Origin: Burkholderia cenocepacia
GTDB lineage: Bacteria > Pseudomonadota > Gammaproteobacteria > Burkholderiales > Burkholderiaceae
Reading direction: 5' to 3'
Length of the DNA stretch: 64,000 nucleotides
Assembly (NCBI RefSeq): GCF_014211915.1
Contig: NZ_CP060039.1
Span: 248,001-312,000, forward strand
Made by a program: the position numbers and the translations under genes. Each line of letters opens with the position of its first letter. Within the stretch, counting starts at the first letter, position 1. The notes under the pieces were generated by a model that worked only from the letters and a program-made list of their open reading frames with translations, was not told the DNA's origin and did no database searches. Positions 32,262 through 41,072 of the stretch are shown here, piece after piece.

Positions 32262-33548
32262 CTACGCGACCTGCGCGTCGTCGTCGAGCCAGTCGATATC
32301 GCCGCACAGCACGCGCTGCGCATCGCCGACGCGCACGGCCACCGACAGCGTCACGCACGGCTGCGCCTCATTGATCGACAGGTACGGCCGCGTGACCTGC
32401 ACGCGCCCCGGCTCGGCGATCGCCGAGCGGAAATACGGCCGGCGCAGCCAGTTCGCGCCCTGCGCGTCCGCCAGCGGCGAAAAGCGCGCCTCGGCCAGCG
32501 CGCGATCGGCGCGCAGCACGACGTTGCGGCCCGACTGCCGGCCCTGCGCGTCGAGCAGGAAGCAGCGCGCGGCGGCGTCGAGCGCGAGGAAATTCCAGCA
32601 CACCTCGTCGAGCGGCTCGCCGGCCTCGAGGCGCTCGGCCGCGCGTTCGAACGCGCGCAGGTACGGTGCGAGCCGCTGCGTGTCGCGCCGCTCGCGCGCT
32701 TCGGTCTGCTGACGAAAGCGCTCGGTCAGCTCGCCGATGCAGCCGGTCGCGGCCGCGCTGTCGGGCAGCCCCGGTGCCGGGCGGCCGAAGTAGTAGCCCT
32801 GCACGAAATCGGCCTCGCACGACAGCGCGATCTGCGCTTCGTGCTCGGTCTCGATCCCTTCGACGAGCACCAGCTTGCCGGCCTCGTGCAGCAGCGTCAC
32901 GAGCCCGTGCAGGATCGCGGTGAGCCCGGTGCGGTGCGCCGCGTGCGACAGCATGATGCGGTCGAGCTTCACGATGTCCGGGTTCAGTTGCCAGATCCGT
33001 TCGATGTTCGAGTGGCCCGCGCCGAAATCGTCGAGCGCGATCAGGAAGCCGTGCGTGCGGAATTCGCGCACGGCCTCCGCGAGCCGCTCGACGTCGTCCG
33101 CGCGCTGTTCGAGCACCTCGAGCACGATGCGGCGGGGCGGCATGCCGAGCCGCTTCAGGTTCGCAAGCAGCGCGGCCGCCTGGAACGGGTCGGTGAGCAC
33201 GCCGGGATGGACGTTGAGAAACAGCCACTCGCGCTCCGCGCCGAGCAGCGCGAAATTCTCCAGATGCAGCGCCTGCGCGAGCCGGTCGAGCTGCAGCAGT
33301 TCGTCGCGGCGCGCGGCTTCGCCGAACACGTCGAGCGGCGACACGGCGCGGTCGAGCGCATCGTGCGCGCGCAGCAGCGCCTCGTAGCCCACCGCGCGCT
33401 GATGCGACAGGCTGAATATCGGCTGGAACACGGTCGTCAGCGTCAGGTCGCGGTGCTGCGTCGCCAGCCGTTCGAGGCCGGAGCTCATCTCCCGCTCGAA
33501 CCGGTACGGCGACGCGGCGGCCGGACGCTCCTGTTGCACGATCGTCAT
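32262..33548 (-). CDS. EAL-domain cyclic-di-GMP phosphodiesterase with C-terminal sensor-like domain
   Basis: A 428-residue cytoplasmic protein. Residues 30-260 form an EAL domain with the catalytic set present: Glu56 in EALLR, Asn112 in NVHP, Glu144 in EVLE, Asp173-Asp174 in DDFGAG, Lys194 in KLD, Glu230 and Glu233 in EGIE, and Gln250 in QGYYFG. It should hydrolyse cyclic-di-GMP. The C-terminal 165 residues (CWNFLALDAAARCFLLDAQG, RRPYFRSAI, INEAQPCVTLSVAV) resemble a PDC/Cache or YkuI_C-type sensory fold, here after the EAL domain and without membrane helices. There is no GGDEF partner. Confidence 0.9.
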   Translation of the reverse strand: MTIVQQERPAAASPYRFEREMSSGLERLATQHRDLTLTTVFQPIFSLSHQRAVGYEALLRAHDALDRAVSPLDVFGEAARRDELLQLDRLAQALHLENFALLGAEREWLFLNVHPGVLTDPFQAAALLANLKRLGMPPRRIVLEVLEQRADDVERLAEAVREFRTHGFLIALDDFGAGHSNIERIWQLNPDIVKLDRIMLSHAAHRTGLTAILHGLVTLLHEAGKLVLVEGIETEHEAQIALSCEADFVQGYYFGRPAPGLPDSAAATGCIGELTERFRQQTEARERRDTQRLAPYLRAFERAAERLEAGEPLDEVCWNFLALDAAARCFLLDAQGRQSGRNVVLRADRALAEARFSPLADAQGANWLRRPYFRSAIAEPGRVQVTRPYLSINEAQPCVTLSVAVRVGDAQRVLCGDIDWLDDDAQVA

Positions 33549-33854
33549 GCTTCCTCCTGGTGATGCAATCGAACGCGACGTCCGGCGAAACGGACGACGA
33601 ACGGGACGGCGCGCAATGTCATGGTTGGACCCTCGGTTGCCCGGCGCGGGCCGGGTGGCTGCCCACCTTCAAGCAAGCTCCGTGCAAGGCGCGCAGAACC
33701 CATGCGCCGCGCGGCCGCACGAGGCCACCGCACCACCGTGGCGCGCTACTCGCGCACCATTTCCGTGCGCACGCACCGACCGCTTGAACGCGTCCGTCAC
33801 GTCGGCACGCTACACTCCGTACGATCGTTTCATTTCACGTCATTCGCCGTATCG
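33549..33854. promoter_or_regulatory. Divergent spacer, EAL gene and CPA1 antiporter
   Basis: A 306-bp gene-free stretch. TACACT at 33811-33816 is a likely -10 for the antiporter, about 40 bases before its ATG; TTGAAC at 33784 is too far (21 bp) to be a good -35. I see no strong operator palindrome. Confidence 0.3.
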
Positions 33855-35522
33855 ATGGAAATCGTTTTCACAGTCCTCATTCTGCTGCTGACCGTCGCAC
33901 TGTCCGGCGCCGTCACGCGCCTCCTGCCGTTGCAACTGCCGCTGCCGCTGATGCAGATCGCGTTCGGCGCGATGCTCGCGTGGCCGAAGCTGAACCTGCA
34001 CGTCACGTTCGATCCCGAGATCTTCATGCTGCTGTTCATTCCGCCGCTGCTGTTCGCGGACGGCTGGCGAATTCCGAAACGCGAGCTTTACCTGCAGCGC
34101 CGCGCGATCCTGATGCTCGCGTTCGGGCTCGTGTTCATGACGGTACTCGCAGTGGGCTACTTCGCACACTGGCTGATTCCCGAGTTGCCGCTGCCGATCG
34201 CGTTCGCGCTCGCTGCGGTGCTGTCGCCGACCGACGCGGTCGCGCTGTCCGGCATCGCCGGCAAGGGTCGCATTCCGCCGCAACTGATGCACATCCTCGA
34301 AGGCGAGGCGCTGATGAACGACGCGTCAGGCCTCGTCGCGCTGAAGTTCGCGATCGCGGCCGCGCTGACGGGCGTGTTCTCGCTGCGCGCCGCGTCGGTC
34401 ACATTCGTGATCGTCGCCGCCGGCGGGCTCGCGACGGGCGCGATCGTGTCGTGGGTGTTCAGCGCGCTGTCGACGCGCTTCCTGAATGCCGAGCAGGAAG
34501 GCGATCCGGCCCCGGGCATCGTGATGACGCTGCTGGTGCCGTTCGCGGCCTACCTGTTCGCCGAGCACCTCGACCTGTCGGGCGTGCTCGCGGCCGTGTC
34601 GGCCGGGATGATGATGAATTACACAAGCTTCTCGCGCAAAAGCACCGTCGCGTCGCGCGTGCGCGCCGAAAGCACGTGGGCGATGATCGAATTCGTGTTC
34701 AACGGCATGGTGTTCATCATGCTCGGGCTGCAGTTGCCGCACATCATCGGCCGCGCGCTCGTCGACGCGCACCATACGAGCGACGCGCTGGTCGGCCGCA
34801 TGATCTTCAACGTCTGCGCGATGATGCTCGCGCTGTATGCGATCCGCTTCCTGTGGGTGTGGCTGCTGCGCTGGTTCGCGAGCCGCCGCGCCGCGCGCCA
34901 TGGCCTCGCCGGCACGATGGCCGGCGTACGCACGATCGCGGTGATGACGGTCGGCGGCGTGCGCGGCGCGGTCACGCTCGCCGGCGTGCTGTCGATTCCG
35001 GTCGCGCTGTCCGACGGCGCGCCGCTGCCGGGCCGCGACACCGCGATCTTCATCGCGTCGGCCGTGATCCTCGGCTCGCTGATCGTCGGGGTGATCGGCC
35101 TGCCGCTGCTGCTGCGCGGCGTGCGCTCGACGCGCAACCCGCTCGGCAACGAGGAGCGCATCGCACGCTCGGCCGCCGCGCAGGCCGCGATCCGCGCGAT
35201 CGATTCGTCGCACGACGCGATCTCGGCCGATCTCGACGAATCGGGCGCGGCGCGCTGCGCGGACATCTCCGCGCGCGTGATGGATCAATATCGCCGCCGG
35301 CTCGCCGCGCTGGCCGACGACGGCCCCACACCGCGCGCGCAAGCGCAGCAGGCCGAAACGATGGAGCTGCAGATGCGGATCGCGGCCGTGCGCGCGGAAC
35401 GCTCGGCGCTGTACCGGTTGCGCAGCGACAGCAAGATTTCCGACGAGACGCTGACGAAGCTGCTTCGCGAGATCGACCTGTCTGAAACCGCGCTGTCGAC
35501 GCGCAAGAAAGGCATTGTTTGA
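33855..35522 (+). CDS. CPA1-type Na+/H+ antiporter
   Basis: A 555-residue membrane protein with about 12 helices in the first 420 residues, a typical monovalent cation:proton antiporter core. The ion-binding motif appears as LSPTDAVAL and the Asn-Asp pair in GEALMNDASGLVAL. RTIAVMTVGGVRGAVTLAG is the conserved Arg/Gly segment. The last 130 residues are a charged, helical cytoplasmic tail that may regulate activity. The ATG at 33855 gives a short periplasmic N-terminus. It is divergent from the EAL gene. Confidence 0.92.
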   Translation: MEIVFTVLILLLTVALSGAVTRLLPLQLPLPLMQIAFGAMLAWPKLNLHVTFDPEIFMLLFIPPLLFADGWRIPKRELYLQRRAILMLAFGLVFMTVLAVGYFAHWLIPELPLPIAFALAAVLSPTDAVALSGIAGKGRIPPQLMHILEGEALMNDASGLVALKFAIAAALTGVFSLRAASVTFVIVAAGGLATGAIVSWVFSALSTRFLNAEQEGDPAPGIVMTLLVPFAAYLFAEHLDLSGVLAAVSAGMMMNYTSFSRKSTVASRVRAESTWAMIEFVFNGMVFIMLGLQLPHIIGRALVDAHHTSDALVGRMIFNVCAMMLALYAIRFLWVWLLRWFASRRAARHGLAGTMAGVRTIAVMTVGGVRGAVTLAGVLSIPVALSDGAPLPGRDTAIFIASAVILGSLIVGVIGLPLLLRGVRSTRNPLGNEERIARSAAAQAAIRAIDSSHDAISADLDESGAARCADISARVMDQYRRRLAALADDGPTPRAQAQQAETMELQMRIAAVRAERSALYRLRSDSKISDETLTKLLREIDLSETALSTRKKGIV

Positions 35523-35560
35523 CGGGCCGGCTGCGGCCTGCGCGCAGCCACCGAAGATCA

Positions 35561-35598
35561 TAAAAAAACGGCGATGCTCGCACGAGCATCGCCGTTTT
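35561..35598. terminator. Bidirectional terminator between antiporter and ior genes
   Basis: A 13-bp perfect stem (ACGGCGATGCTCG, 35568-35580, with its complement 35583-35595) is flanked by A7 and T4. It sits between two convergent genes and can serve both. Confidence 0.88.
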
Positions 35599-35618
35599 CG
35601 CATCCACTCACGCTCGCG

Positions 35619-38600
35619 TTACTTCGCGACGACGACTGGAATCCCCTTCAGCATCCCCGCGCCCTTCATCTCGTCGAGCGCATGCTGCACGGCCGCGCTC
35701 GTCGCCGCGTCGATGCCGAGCTGCAGCGCGAGCTCGCGTTCCGCACGCTTCACGCCGGCCAGGTTGCGCACCTTCACGTGACCGAAGCCGCGCACGCGCG
35801 TGTGCAGGTCGGCCAGTTGCACGACCTGCGCCGCATTGCCGGGGGTCATCGCGGCGAACGCACGCGTGAGCGTCGTTTCGTAGTCGTCGGCCAGCGCGCG
35901 CTCCATCTTGCGCTCGACCGTGCGGCCGAACGGATCGAGCCACGTACCGCGCAGGCTGCGCACGCGCGCCAGCATGCCGAGCACCGGCCATATCCACTGG
36001 CCGAACACGCGCTTCTTCGGCGTGCTGCCGTCGCTGCCGGCCTTCGCGACCGTCGGCGGCGCCAGGTTGAACTTCACGCGGTACGTCTGCCCCGGCACGC
36101 CTTCGAACTGCGCTTCGAGCGCGGTGCGGAACGCGTCGTCCGTGTACAGCCGCGCGACTTCGTATTCGTCCTTCACCGCAAGCAGCCGGTAGAACGTCGT
36201 CGCGACCGCGCGCGTCAGCGCATCGTCGCCCTTCGCGCGCGCCGCGTTCACCAGCGCACGGTAGCGTTCGACGTAGCGCGCGCCGCCGTAGGCATCGAGG
36301 CGCGCCTCGCGATCGGCGATCAGCTCGGCAAGCGTCTCCGGCGCGGCGTGGACGGCCACCGCATGACGCGCGTTCCACAACGCGTCGAGACCCGCCGCGT
36401 CGCCGGCCGCCATCCGGCCGATCGAGAACGCGAGCTTGTTCATCGGCACCGCGACGTTGTTCAGCTCGATCGCGCGCATCATCGCGGCGTGCGACACCGG
36501 CACGAGGCCGAGCTGCCACGCGTAGCCGAGCATCAGGATGTTCGCGCCGATCGAATCGCCGAGGAATTTCGCGGCGAGCGCCTGCGCGTCGCAGCTCGAC
36601 AGGTAGCCGTCGCCGGCCGCATGGTGCATTTTTTCAAGCAATGCGTCCGCATGCAGGTTCGCGTCGGGGTTCTGCACGAACGACGCGTTCGGAATCCGGT
36701 GCGTGTTGACGACGATCCGCGTGCGCACGTGACGCACCGTCTGCAGCGCCTCGGCGCTCGCGCCGACGACCATGTCGCACGCGAGCAGCACGTCGGCCTG
36801 CTGCGTGTCGATGCGCACCTGGTTCAGCCAGCGGTCGCTCGACGCGATCCGCACGAACGACAGCACCGAGCCGCCCTTCTGCGCGAAGCCCATGAAGTCG
36901 AGCACCGACGCGCTCTTGCCTTCGAGGTGCGCGGCCATGCTGATCAGCGCGCCGACCGTCACGACGCCGGTGCCGCCCACGCCCGTCACGAGCATGTCGA
37001 ACGGCGCCGCGTCGAGGTGCGTCGCCGGCACCGGCAGCGCGTCGACGCGCGCGGCGAGCGCCGCTTCGTCGAACGCGGCGCCGGCCGCCTTCTTCAGCGC
37101 CGCACCTTCGACCGTCACGAAGCTCGGACAGAAGCCGTTCACGCACGAATAGTCCTTGTTGCACGACGACTGGTCGATGCGGCGCTTGCGGCCGAGCGGC
37201 GTCTCGAGCGGCTCGACCGACAGGCAGTTCGACTGCACGCCGCAGTCGCCGCAGCCTTCGCACACCGCATCGTTGATGAACAGACGCTTGTCCGGGTCGG
37301 GGAATTCGCCTTTCTTGCGGCGGCGACGCTTCTCGGCCGCGCAGGTCTGGTCGTAGATCAGCACGGTGACGCCGGGCGTTTCGCGCAATTCGCGCTGCAC
37401 CGCGTCGAGTTCGCTGCGGTGATGGAACGTCGTGCCGGTCGGGAACTGCCCGTGATGGCCGTCGTACTTCTCCGGTTCGTCCGACACGACGACGAAGCGC
37501 GACACGCCTTCCGCCTCGACCTGCCGCGCGATCTGCGGCACCGAGATGCTGCCGTCGACCGGCTGGCCGCCCGTCATCGCGACCGCGTCGTTGTAGAGGA
37601 TCTTGTACGTGATGTTCGCTTTCGCGGCGACCGCCTGGCGGATCGCGAGGATGCCCGAGTGGAAGTAGGTGCCGTCGCCGAGGTTCTGGAACACGTGCTT
37701 CGTGTTGGTGAACATCGCGTGCGCGGCCCAGTCGACGCCCTCGCCGCCCATCTGGATCAGCCCCGTCGTGTCGCGCTCCATCCACGACGCCATGAAATGG
37801 CAACCGATGCCGGCCTGCGCGATCGAGCCTTCCGGCACCTTCGTCGACGTGTTGTGCGGGCAGCCCGAGCAGAAATACGGCGTGCGCTTCACCGCGTCGG
37901 CCTCGTTCGACAGGATCTGCGGCGCGACGAGATCGACCACGCGCTCGCGCCGGTCGAGCGCCGGCTTGTGCCGCGCGAGCCATGCCGCGAACACCGGCAG
38001 GATGCGCGACGGACGCAGCTCGCCGAGCTCGGACAGCAGGCACGCACCGGCCGCGTCGTGCTTGCCGAGCACGCGCGGGCGGGCGCCTTCGGTGCGGTTG
38101 TACAGGTAGTCCTTGATCTGCTGCTCGATGACCGGGCCCTTCTCCTCGATCACCAGCACTTCGGCGAGCCCGTCGACGAAGGTTTCGATGCGCGTCATTT
38201 CGAGCGGATACGACAGGCCGACCTTGTAGATCCGCACGCCGGCCGCGTCGAGATCGGCGACCGTCAGGTCGAGGCGGCGCAGCGCTTCCATCAGGTCGAG
38301 GTGCGCCTTGCCGCAGGTGACGATGCCGACGTTCGCCTGCGCGCTCGGCGCGATCCACTTGTCGATGCTGTTGGCACGCGCGAAATGGCGCACCGCGTCG
38401 AGCTTCGCCGCGAGACGCGCCTCGATCGTGAGGCTCGGCAGGTCGGGCCAACGATTGTGCAGGCCGCCCGCCGGCGGCGTGAAGCCTTCCGGCGCCGGCC
38501 AGCGCGTCTGCAATGCATCGAGGTCGACGGTCGAGCCCGACTCGACCGTTTCCGAGATCGCCTTGAAGCCGACCCACGCGCCCGAGTAGCGCGACAGCGC

Positions 38601-39191
38601 CCAGCCGTACAGGCCGAATTCGAGCATGTCGGCGATGTTCGACGGGTTCACGACCGGCATGTGCCACGCCATCATCGCGAAATCGCTCTGGTGCGGCATC
38701 GACGACGACACGCAGCCATGGTCGTCGCCCGCGACGACCAGCACGCCGCCGTGCGGCGACGACCCGTACGCGTTGCCGTGCTTCAGCGCATCGCCCGCGC
38801 GATCGACGCCCGGTCCCTTGCCGTACCACATCGCATACACGCCCTCGACCGTACGCTCCGGGTCGGCCTCGACCCGCTGCGTGCCGAGCACGGCCGTGCC
38901 GCCAAGTTCCTCGTTGATCGCGGGCAGGAAGCGCACGCTGCTGGCGTCGAGCAGTTTCTTCGCCTTCCACAGCTGCTGGTCGACCATGCCGAGCGGCGAA
39001 CCGCGATAGCCGCTGACGAAGCCGGCCGTGTTGAGCCCCTGTTCGGTATCGACCGCGCGCTGCATCAGCAGCAGGCGGATCAGTGCCTGCGTGCCGGTCA
39101 GGAAGATCCGGCCGCGCGTCGCGGTCAGGTTGTCGGTCAGGCGGTAGTCGGACAGGGCAGGCGTGCCGTCGACGGGCAGGCGGGCGGTCAT
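35619..39191 (-). CDS. Indolepyruvate ferredoxin oxidoreductase family protein (fused)
   Basis: A 1190-residue fused 2-oxoacid:ferredoxin oxidoreductase. The N-terminal half carries the TPP-dependent alpha-like part (GYRGSPLGMVDQQLW, MWYGKGPGVDRAGDA, GDDHGCVSS, then YFCSGCPHNTSTKVP and GGEGVDW). Ferredoxin-like cysteine clusters lie at about 643-684 (CEGCGDCG, CVNGFC). A gamma-type domain follows (VTGVGGTGVVTVGALI), then a C-terminal domain of unknown function. It would decarboxylate aryl-pyruvates to aryl-acetyl-CoA with ferredoxin reduction. Such fusions are common in aerobic betaproteobacteria, where the electron acceptor is uncertain. The repeat array lies upstream of its start. Confidence 0.93.
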   Translation of the reverse strand: MTARLPVDGTPALSDYRLTDNLTATRGRIFLTGTQALIRLLLMQRAVDTEQGLNTAGFVSGYRGSPLGMVDQQLWKAKKLLDASSVRFLPAINEELGGTAVLGTQRVEADPERTVEGVYAMWYGKGPGVDRAGDALKHGNAYGSSPHGGVLVVAGDDHGCVSSSMPHQSDFAMMAWHMPVVNPSNIADMLEFGLYGWALSRYSGAWVGFKAISETVESGSTVDLDALQTRWPAPEGFTPPAGGLHNRWPDLPSLTIEARLAAKLDAVRHFARANSIDKWIAPSAQANVGIVTCGKAHLDLMEALRRLDLTVADLDAAGVRIYKVGLSYPLEMTRIETFVDGLAEVLVIEEKGPVIEQQIKDYLYNRTEGARPRVLGKHDAAGACLLSELGELRPSRILPVFAAWLARHKPALDRRERVVDLVAPQILSNEADAVKRTPYFCSGCPHNTSTKVPEGSIAQAGIGCHFMASWMERDTTGLIQMGGEGVDWAAHAMFTNTKHVFQNLGDGTYFHSGILAIRQAVAAKANITYKILYNDAVAMTGGQPVDGSISVPQIARQVEAEGVSRFVVVSDEPEKYDGHHGQFPTGTTFHHRSELDAVQRELRETPGVTVLIYDQTCAAEKRRRRKKGEFPDPDKRLFINDAVCEGCGDCGVQSNCLSVEPLETPLGRKRRIDQSSCNKDYSCVNGFCPSFVTVEGAALKKAAGAAFDEAALAARVDALPVPATHLDAAPFDMLVTGVGGTGVVTVGALISMAAHLEGKSASVLDFMGFAQKGGSVLSFVRIASSDRWLNQVRIDTQQADVLLACDMVVGASAEALQTVRHVRTRIVVNTHRIPNASFVQNPDANLHADALLEKMHHAAGDGYLSSCDAQALAAKFLGDSIGANILMLGYAWQLGLVPVSHAAMMRAIELNNVAVPMNKLAFSIGRMAAGDAAGLDALWNARHAVAVHAAPETLAELIADREARLDAYGGARYVERYRALVNAARAKGDDALTRAVATTFYRLLAVKDEYEVARLYTDDAFRTALEAQFEGVPGQTYRVKFNLAPPTVAKAGSDGSTPKKRVFGQWIWPVLGMLARVRSLRGTWLDPFGRTVERKMERALADDYETTLTRAFAAMTPGNAAQVVQLADLHTRVRGFGHVKVRNLAGVKRAERELALQLGIDAATSAAVQHALDEMKGAGMLKGIPVVVAK

Positions 39192-39537
39192 GAGGGGATG
39201 TCTCCGGATTGTGCTGTCGTGCTGTTCTGGGCCGTGCGCGGCGGAGCGTCGGATGACGCAGGGTGCCGGCAGCGAATGGCTCTATTTTTTCGCGCGCGGC
39301 CGAGAATGTTTTTTCTCATCTTGCTCGGACCGGCCTGCCGTGAGAAAAACTGCGCAGCTTTTTGACGGGATTTGAGAGAGTTCTCGCGCGGGGCGGCCGG
39401 AGTGTGATGGGGAGGCGGGTCGCGGCGGTCGGATGGTCCGGCGGAAAAGGCGGGGCGTGCCGCGGGGCTCACCGTCAGCAGGGTGGATGGCGCTCGAGCC
39501 CCGTGCGACAAGGGTTTCGGGGCATCGGGCCGTCGTC
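39192..39537. other. Gene-free region between ior start and repeat array
   Basis: This 346-bp stretch upstream of the ior-family gene should contain its promoter. It has several T-rich tracts (around 39280-39292, 39308-39317 and 39358-39363) that are A-rich on the ior strand. No well-spaced sigma70 pair stands out. No frame with a ribosome site is convincing. Confidence 0.4.
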
Positions 39538-41026
39538 CTCACCATTGGAATGCACAGCATTCCGATTGGTTGGCGACGTCGGATGTCCACAATGCCGCGC
39601 CACTCCGTCGATCGGCTCGCGCACTCACCGTTCGATTGCACAGCGTTTCGAGTGGCGTCGGGGCCGGGATATCCACATCAGGAATCGGCATGCGGGGCGC
39701 TCACCGTTGAAATTCACAGATCGGCGAGTGGATTTCGGCGGCGGATATCCACATCGGAAACCGCGCGTTTCGGCGGTCCTCCGTCTGCGCTCACCGTTCG
39801 AATACACAGGGGCGAGCGTGAGTTTGCCGGCCGGACATCTCGCCTGAACACGCTGGTCGAGCGATTGTTGGCTCGCTCTCACCGTTGAAATACACAGGGC
39901 TTCGACTGGCTGGCGGGGTAGTTGTCCACGTGCGGTACTGCGTTGCCTCCCGGCCATACGCGCACCCTCACCGTTGAAAACCACAGCGCTTCGAGTGATT
40001 GAGCAGGCCGGATATCCACATGGACGTACGTTCTCCGATCGATGACTGACGCACGTTTCGAAGCGTACCGCCAAGGGGCAATCCATATCGGAAGCGGCTC
40101 GTCATGCGGTCGGGCACGGATGCTCACCGTCGAAATACACAGTGCCGCGAGTCGTTTCGACGGACGGATATTCACATGGAGGTGCATTCTCCGATCAATA
40201 GCTGACGCACGTTTCGAAGCGTACCGCCAAGGGGCAATCCATACCGGAAGCGGCTCGTCATGCGGTCGGGCACGGATGCTCACCGTCGAAATACACAGTG
40301 CCGCGAGTCGTTTCTGCCGACGGATATCCACACGGGCACGCGCGTCGTCGTTGCTCCCACCTTGCGCTCCGGTCGGACAGGAACAGCGCTCGTGCGGCAT
40401 CGGCAGTCGAACGGCAGCATTCCGACGGCCCTCGCGCCGATCGCCGGCTCACGCTCACCATTGAATTGCACAGCGCGCCGAGTCGCTGGAGAACGCGGAT
40501 AGGCACGTCGAAATCTGCATATTGCGAACCACGCGCCGGCGCTCACCGTTAGAATGCACAGCCCTTCGATTGGGGGCCGGAGCCGGATATCGACGTGTTG
40601 GCGCCGGCAGGTTGCGATCACGCACTCTGCGCCAGTCGGCTAGAATGCGCGGCGCTCCGAACCTCGGCAACGACCGGAAACCCGCGCCAATGCAGGCACA
40701 CCGCCAGATCGGGCGCGACACTCACCGTTGGCTTTCACAGCATTTCGCTTCGATTTGCCGCGAGTTGTCCACAACCCGCTTCATGTATCGCGCAGCGTCC
40801 GGTCACCCTCACCTGTGAAAACCACAGCGCGCCGAGTCGTTTCGGGCCGCAGATATCCACAACCGGCGCACGCCCGGATCTTCCTCTGCCGATCGACGGA
40901 CGACTCGGCACGCAACAATCGGGAAAAGCTGGAAAGGCTGGAAAGGCTTGTCGGGCCGGCCTCGGCGGCACGCTCACCGTTCAAATGCACAGCGTTTCGA
41001 GTGATCGTGGTGAGCGGTTGTCCACA
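39538..41026. repeat. Degenerate array of at least thirteen 54-bp two-block repeats
   Basis: Block A is CTCACC-N9-CACAG (20 bp). It starts at 39538, 39624, 39700, 39790, 39878, 39967, 40123, 40279, 40454, 40542, 40721, 40808 and 40973. CTCACC and CACAG are identical in all thirteen. After 23 bp (22 in two units), which usually include a CGAGT-like core, comes block C, 11 bp close to GGATATCCACA or GTTGTCCACA. Units start 76-90 bp apart, or 156-179 bp where one unit has decayed; decayed copies are visible near 40367 and 40632. The start intervals are not multiples of three, so the array is not coding. No cas genes or other genes lie inside. Function unknown. Confidence 0.93.
40010..40321. repeat. 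156-bp tandem duplication inside the repeat array
   Basis: Two nearly identical 156-bp segments (about 40010-40165 and 40166-40321) follow one another with a few substitutions. Each contains one complete unit's block A plus a long spacer with CGTTTCGAAGCGTACCGCC. The near identity contrasts with the degeneracy of the other units and points to a recent duplication within an old array. Confidence 0.85.
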
Positions 41027-41072
41027 TCCCTCCGCCGATGCCTCATCGCACCGGCGCGCACACCGGGCGACG

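Noticed and set aside
39625..40621. Repeat-protein ORFs on the minus strand (recurring VDIR and LCISTV peptides)
   Set aside because: Intervals between units are not multiples of three, so the peptides jump between frames and no single ORF spans the array. The recurring peptides are by-products of the DNA repeat.
39538..41026. CRISPR array (repeats with unique spacers of about 34 bp)
   Set aside because: The repeat is 54 bp, degenerate in its middle and interrupted by longer gaps. No cas gene lies in the window, and true CRISPR repeats are nearly identical.
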